From: Flaviaestuariibacter flavus
Lineage (GTDB): Bacteria; Bacteroidota; Bacteroidia; Chitinophagales; Chitinophagaceae
Reading direction: 5' to 3'
DNA: 64,000 bases
Assembly (NCBI RefSeq): GCF_004337505.1
Contig: NZ_SJZI01000002.1
Coordinates: forward strand, 102,359-166,358
Made by a program: the position numbers and the translations under genes. Below are positions 59,920-64,000 of this stretch, piece after piece; position 1 is the stretch's first letter, and the number at the start of each line of letters is the position of its first letter. The notes under the pieces are model-generated. The model saw only the letters and a list, made by a program, of their open reading frames with translations, was not told the DNA's origin and did no database searches.

Positions 59920-60921
59920 ATGCTAAAGAAAACACTTGCTGCTTTATTCGGCGTCCTTTCTGTGGCCGGACTGCTGGCCCTCAAAAAACCCCAGCCGATC
60001 AAGACGGTGATCATCGATGCCGGACACGGTGTGATGAAAGGCGGCGGTTACAACGGCGCGCATGGTTCCTATTCTTACGAAGACGAGATCTGCCTGGCCA
60101 TCGCCAAAAAAGCCGTTGCCCAGATTGCCAAGGATCATCCCAATATCCGCATTGTAGAAACCCGCCCCGGCCGTGATATCGTCGGGCTCCATGAGCGCGC
60201 CGATATCGCCAATGCCAACAACGGCGACCTGTTTATCTCCATCCACGTAAATGCCATGCCACCCCGGCAGGCCCGCGAGCAGGTCGGTACGGAAACCCAG
60301 GTTTATTATACGGGTAAAGGCAAAAAGAAGAAAAAACATACCCGGCAGGTGCCCAGGTACCGGTATTACAACGTGTACCCCAACACAAAGGGCACCCAGA
60401 CCTATATCTGGGGAGCGCACAAAACCGAGGATAAGGAAATTGCGATCCGGGAAAACGCGCAGATGTTCTCCGAAGAAAACTACCGCGAGAAATACAACGA
60501 CATCGACCCGAACTCGCCCGAATTTATTGCCCTTTCGGCGGTGAAGACGAAGCAATACTGGAAGCGTTCCTCGCGCATGGCGGATTTCGTGGAAGCCGAG
60601 TTTGCCAAGTCGGGCCGAGTGAGCCAGGGTTCCTACCAGCGCCAGAAAGGCATCTGGGTGCTCCAGGCTACCGCGATGCCGAGTGTGCTGATCGAGACGG
60701 GCTTTATCACCAACAAGGAGGAGGAAGATTACCTCAACAGTGAAAAGGGGCAGCAGGAAACGGCCGAGTGTATTTCGCGGGCCCTGGGCAATTACCTGGA
60801 CTGGCTGGAGAAGAACCGCGTGCCGGCGGGCACCACCAATGTCCCGGCGGGCTCCGGCTCCGCGGCCTTCCTGCAAGCCATTGAGCAACACGAGCAGGTT
60901 CGGATCAAGTCTACGCGATAA
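59920..60921 (+). CDS. N-acetylmuramoyl-L-alanine amidase (Amidase_3)
   Basis: 333 residues: N-terminal helix (TLAALFGVLSVAGLLAL) that may be a signal, then IIDAGHGVMKGG with the zinc His, YEDEICLAIAKKAV (Glu ligand), LFISIHVNAMP (His ligand), and SVLIETGFITNKEEEDYL with the catalytic Glu. It cuts the bond between MurNAc and the stem peptide, usually in daughter-cell separation. A 45-residue Lys/Arg-rich insert (GKGKKKKKHTRQVPRYRYY) sits mid-domain. The amidase-MCE-OstA order is conserved in many Bacteroidota (recollection). Confidence 0.92.
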   Translation: MLKKTLAALFGVLSVAGLLALKKPQPIKTVIIDAGHGVMKGGGYNGAHGSYSYEDEICLAIAKKAVAQIAKDHPNIRIVETRPGRDIVGLHERADIANANNGDLFISIHVNAMPPRQAREQVGTETQVYYTGKGKKKKKHTRQVPRYRYYNVYPNTKGTQTYIWGAHKTEDKEIAIRENAQMFSEENYREKYNDIDPNSPEFIALSAVKTKQYWKRSSRMADFVEAEFAKSGRVSQGSYQRQKGIWVLQATAMPSVLIETGFITNKEEEDYLNSEKGQQETAECISRALGNYLDWLEKNRVPAGTTNVPAGSGSAAFLQAIEQHEQVRIKSTR

Positions 60922-60946
60922 CCGAAAGCACATCCATTAATCATTC

Positions 60947-60974
60947 ACAGCGCCGGGAACTATCCCGGCGCTGT
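60947..60974 (+). terminator. Hairpin after the amidase gene
   Basis: 12-bp perfect stem ACAGCGCCGGGA / its complement, loop ACTA. No T-run follows, so partial termination is possible. A short word repeat (CAGACATCAGACATCGGATATC, split) follows at 60983-61007. Confidence 0.6.
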
Positions 60975-61135
60975 TCATTAAAATCAGACATCAGACATCG
61001 GATATCGTATGATTCTTCCTGTGGCACAGTTTTTTACCCCATCCCGCCGGCAGCACAGCCATTTTGAAGGGCTAGCTGTTTTTGTCGTTATTTTGGCGGC
61101 GATTCGGGCGCTGTGCGCCCCGTAAACAACAAGGC

Positions 61136-62149
61136 ATGAAGATTAAAAACGAAGCCAAGGTCGGCCTGCTCGCAATCGTAGCCATCTTGGTATTAGTGAT
61201 TGGATTCAACTTTCTGAAAGGCAAGAAACTGGTAGGCAAAGACCCTGTTCTTTATGCCGTTTTCACCAACCTGGGCGCGCTGCAAAAATCAAATGAAGTC
61301 AAGATCGGTGGTTACACCGTGGGTAAAGTGTACACTTTCCGCCCGACCGATAAGGAGGTCAGCTCCATCGTGGTGGAAATTCACATGAGTGAAGATGTAA
61401 ACATTCCTGCCAATTCCACCGCCTTCATCGACGGTTCGCCGCTGGGCTCCGCCTTTATCACCATTGCTAAGGGCAACTCCAACCATTTTCTGAAGATCGG
61501 CGACACGATCCGCACCAACCAGAGCGGCGGTTTCCTGGCCGACCTGAAAACCCAGGTCGCTCCCACCCTCGAAAAGGTGAACATGACGCTCGACTCGCTA
61601 CGCCTTGTGATCGGCAATATGAATTCGGTGTTCGACCCGCGCACGAAGAACAATATCCAGTCGCTTGTGGGCAACCTCACCGTGGGCTCCGCATCGCTGC
61701 AGCGCCTGCTGAACGACCAGACCGGCGCCCTTGCCGGCACGCTCAACAATATGAATGCCGTCAGCGGCAACCTGGCGCGCAACAACGAGGCCATCACCCA
61801 TTCTATCCGCAACGTGGAGACGATGACCGGCAACCTCGCCAATGCCCATATTAAGGAAGTGGTGGCGGCGCTGGAAGGCACTATCGGGGAGCTCAGAGGC
61901 TCGGCGGCCGGACTGCGTGGCTCCATCGACAAGCTCCAGGATCCTAACGGTACGCTGGGCGCGCTCATGACCGACCGCAAGCTCTACGAACAGCTGAACC
62001 GTGCCATGCTCGGCCTCGAGATCCTGCTCGACGACGTACGCGTTCACCCCAAACGCTACGTTAATCTTTCCGTGTTCGGCGGCAAGGGCAAAACCGAGCC
62101 GCTAACTTCGCCCATAGCAAAGGATACCGTTGCGGTTAAGCTCAAATGA
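61136..62149 (+). CDS. MlaD/MCE-family lipid-transport protein
   Basis: 337 residues: a cytoplasmic start (MKIKNEAKVG), one membrane helix (LLAIVAILVLVIGFNFL), an MCE domain (about 40-120: YAVFTNLGALQKSNEVKIGGYTVGKV, EIHMSEDVNIPANSTAFIDGSPLGSAFITI) and a long helical C-terminal part. MCE proteins form hexameric rings that shuttle phospholipids between membranes. A frame is open to 61082; MKIKNEAK at 61136 fits the family. The OstA-like gene overlaps its stop by 4 bp (ATGA). Confidence 0.92.
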   Translation: MKIKNEAKVGLLAIVAILVLVIGFNFLKGKKLVGKDPVLYAVFTNLGALQKSNEVKIGGYTVGKVYTFRPTDKEVSSIVVEIHMSEDVNIPANSTAFIDGSPLGSAFITIAKGNSNHFLKIGDTIRTNQSGGFLADLKTQVAPTLEKVNMTLDSLRLVIGNMNSVFDPRTKNNIQSLVGNLTVGSASLQRLLNDQTGALAGTLNNMNAVSGNLARNNEAITHSIRNVETMTGNLANAHIKEVVAALEGTIGELRGSAAGLRGSIDKLQDPNGTLGALMTDRKLYEQLNRAMLGLEILLDDVRVHPKRYVNLSVFGGKGKTEPLTSPIAKDTVAVKLK

Positions 62150-63834
62150 AGCGGCACCTCTTTTTCGTCTTCCTCTTACTGATTGGTTTCTGCGCCGGCG
62201 CGCAGGATACCACCAAGGTTGTGCACATTCTTGAAGGCACCCAGCGCCAGCGCGTGGAGACCCTCCCCGATGGCACCCAGCTGCAGATCCTTGCTGGCAC
62301 CGTGGGCGTGCGGCAGGACCGTACCCTTTTTTATTGCGACTCGCTCGTGGTCAATTCGCAAACGAAGATCATGGAGGCGTTTGGCAATATCCGGATCATC
62401 GACGACACCACCCGGATCAACGCCGAGTACCTGCGTTACCACACCGACACCCGCTTCGCGGTGCTGCAGCGCAATGTGCGTCTTACGGACGGGCGCAACC
62501 GCGTAACGACCAACGAGCTTGAATACGATGTGGCCACCAAGATCGCCACTTATAAGACCGGTGGCCGTGTGCAGGCCGGGAAGTCGGTGATCACGAGCGA
62601 GGAAGGCACTTATTATTCCGATACCAAAGACATTTTCTTCAAGCGGAACGTGGAGATGAAGGACCCCTCCACCTATCTCAAAACAGATTCTATTTTTTAT
62701 AATACGGAAACGAAACTGGCGCGGATGATCACCGACACCTATATCCGCGACAGCAGCGGCCGCGTGATCCGCACCAGGGAAGGCTCGTACAGCGTAGCTA
62801 CACGCAGCGCGACCTTTACGCAACGAACTTCGATCGAAGACAAGTGCCTGCGCGTGGTGGGCGACCAGATTGCCTCCGACGATGCCACCGGCATCGTGCA
62901 GATCGAAGGCCGAGCGGTGCTGATCGATTCCTGCCAGGGCGTCAACATCCTCGCCGACCGGATTTTCGCAAACAAAAAGACGGGCGCTTACCTGGCTACC
63001 AAAAAGCCGCTGATGATCATCCGGCAGGACAAGGATTCCATCTTCGTGGCTGCCGACACGCTTTTTTCGGCGCGGCTCACCGACCTGGTGCGCTCGGCCG
63101 AGATCCGCCGCCAGGATTCATTGGTTGCTTCCGCCCTGCCCTTGGACAGTACGAAGAAGGATACGGTTGTTATTGCAAAAACTCCAGTGCCGCCACCGTT
63201 AAAAGCCAAAAACGGATCAAAGACAAAGCCGCCGGTAGCACCGAAAGCGCCCGACCCGGCGCGCGACTCCGCCAACCGCTACTTCGAGGCTTACCGGAAT
63301 GTCCGTATTTATTCGGATTCGCTGCAGGCAGTTGGTGACAGTATGTTCTATTCGTTCCGCGACTCGGTGTTCCGGCTTTTCCAGGATCCCGTAGTCTGGA
63401 ACAAGAAAAACCAGGTGACCGGCGACACGATCTACCTCTTTACAAAAAACAAGAAAGCCGACCGCATCCGGGTATTCAACAACAGTTTCGTAGCCAGCGA
63501 AGTGCAGCCGGGCATTTATAACCAGATGAAATCGACGCGTCTTGATGGCTATTTCCGCGATGGCACTATCGATTCGCTCCGCTGCAAGGGATTTGCCGAA
63601 ACGGTTTATTTTCTCCAGGATAACGACAGCGCCTTCACCGGCATCAACCAGACGAGCGCCGACCTTATGGACGTCTTTTTCGTGAAGGGCGACCTCCAGC
63701 GTGTGGTGTACCGCAGCAACGTGGAAGGCACCGTATGGCCCATCCGCCAGAAAAGCCCCAGCGAGCTGCTGCTGAAAGGCTTTGGCTGGTACGATAAACG
63801 GCGACCGAAGAGCAAGTACGATCTGTTTCAATAG
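62146..63834 (+). CDS. OstA/LptA-like periplasmic protein
   Basis: 562 residues with a signal peptide ending CAGAQ. OstA-like beta-jellyroll repeats: VETLPDGTQLQILAGTVGVRQDRTLFYCDSLVV, FGNIRIIDDTTRINAEYLRY, VTTNELEYDVATKIATYKTGG, KRNVEMKDPSTYLKTDSIFYN, and again after a Pro/Lys-rich linker (about 345-370) YRNVRIYSDSLQAVGDSM. Much longer than LptA (about 185), it may form an extended lipid-conducting beta-bridge between the membranes (inference). Translationally coupled to the MCE gene. Confidence 0.88.
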   Translation: MKRHLFFVFLLLIGFCAGAQDTTKVVHILEGTQRQRVETLPDGTQLQILAGTVGVRQDRTLFYCDSLVVNSQTKIMEAFGNIRIIDDTTRINAEYLRYHTDTRFAVLQRNVRLTDGRNRVTTNELEYDVATKIATYKTGGRVQAGKSVITSEEGTYYSDTKDIFFKRNVEMKDPSTYLKTDSIFYNTETKLARMITDTYIRDSSGRVIRTREGSYSVATRSATFTQRTSIEDKCLRVVGDQIASDDATGIVQIEGRAVLIDSCQGVNILADRIFANKKTGAYLATKKPLMIIRQDKDSIFVAADTLFSARLTDLVRSAEIRRQDSLVASALPLDSTKKDTVVIAKTPVPPPLKAKNGSKTKPPVAPKAPDPARDSANRYFEAYRNVRIYSDSLQAVGDSMFYSFRDSVFRLFQDPVVWNKKNQVTGDTIYLFTKNKKADRIRVFNNSFVASEVQPGIYNQMKSTRLDGYFRDGTIDSLRCKGFAETVYFLQDNDSAFTGINQTSADLMDVFFVKGDLQRVVYRSNVEGTVWPIRQKSPSELLLKGFGWYDKRRPKSKYDLFQ

Positions 63835-64000
63835 ACCTCTCCCCGCTCAGACCCATCCCCCTGCCAGCGCTACGCGCGCAACCTTCGCCTTCGCTCGGTT
63901 GTCCAAAGGGAAGGGGTGACTCTCAGGTAGTTTACTGCTGTTTCGAACAGTCTTCTGTTTAATCCTGATACGAAAGAGCGGATGCCGCAGGCATCCGCTC
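63835..64000. other. Intergenic end of window with a probable terminator
   Basis: 166 bp. 63976-64000 is an 11-bp perfect stem GAGCGGATGCC / its complement with a GCA loop, at the very end; a T-run may follow outside. Otherwise nothing seen. Confidence 0.55.

Overview
The window looks like a GC-rich member of the Bacteroidota, probably in or near the Chitinophagaceae (an inference). The signs are TAnnTTTG-type -7 boxes, a TonB-dependent receptor, a type IX secretion C-terminal domain on a large metalloprotease, the amidase-MCE-OstA envelope block, and intergenic regions built from short repeated words. There is no transposase, integrase or phage gene, and the codon style looks uniform.

Layout. 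1-2.3 kb: start of infC and all of thrS (minus). 2.4-8.2 kb: two paralogous secreted proteins, a TonB-dependent receptor paired with a DUF3347 protein, and a small secreted protein. 8.4-11.5 kb: an ABC-F ATPase and two small stress/envelope proteins. 11.3-24.4 kb: histidine utilisation (hutH, hutU, hutI, hutG) interrupted by a trehalose block (trehalose synthase-maltokinase fusion and OtsA-OtsB fusion) and by about 0.8 kb of repeat-rich non-coding DNA. 25.1 kb: tRNA-Arg(TCT). 25.2-49.4 kb: a stress/energy island. 49.5-51.1 kb: a small ORF and a GT87-type membrane glycosyltransferase. 51.4-55.4 kb: a T9SS metalloprotease. 55.5-63.8 kb: ung, an acyltransferase, an LptD-like protein, an amidase, an MCE protein and an OstA-like protein, i.e. 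outer-membrane and cell-wall biogenesis.

The main discovery is the 25-49 kb island. It holds five double-domain universal stress proteins, Hsp20, phosphoenolpyruvate synthase, glucan phosphorylase, two P-type cation ATPases, a triple-BON protein, a DUF1003 membrane protein, a PNPOx-like flavin protein, a lipoprotein and several unknowns. Its centre carries a PAS-PAS histidine kinase, a stand-alone receiver and a receiver-cNMP-HTH (CRP/FNR-type) hybrid regulator. In front of 13 transcription units I find matches to the palindrome TGAC-N4-GTCA. In 12 of them it is paired with a second copy (some degenerate) 22-23 bp away. A -7-like element begins exactly 29.5 bp from the centre of the promoter-proximal copy, which places that copy near -41, the class II position for CRP/FNR activators. 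The sites occur on both strands and follow gene orientation. This looks like a locally encoded regulon resembling, in gene content, the mycobacterial DosR dormancy regulon and proteobacterial Anr/FNR low-oxygen regulons. The hybrid regulator is the obvious candidate to read the palindrome. The inducing signal is unknown.

Other points: the maltokinase half of the trehalose synthase fusion lacks the usual catalytic Asp of its HGD motif; a 43-bp hairpin repeat array lies upstream of that gene; and several intergenic regions carry locus-specific short-word repeats, often in inverted orientation around a terminator. Motif positions were read by eye; no database search or genome-wide scan could be run.
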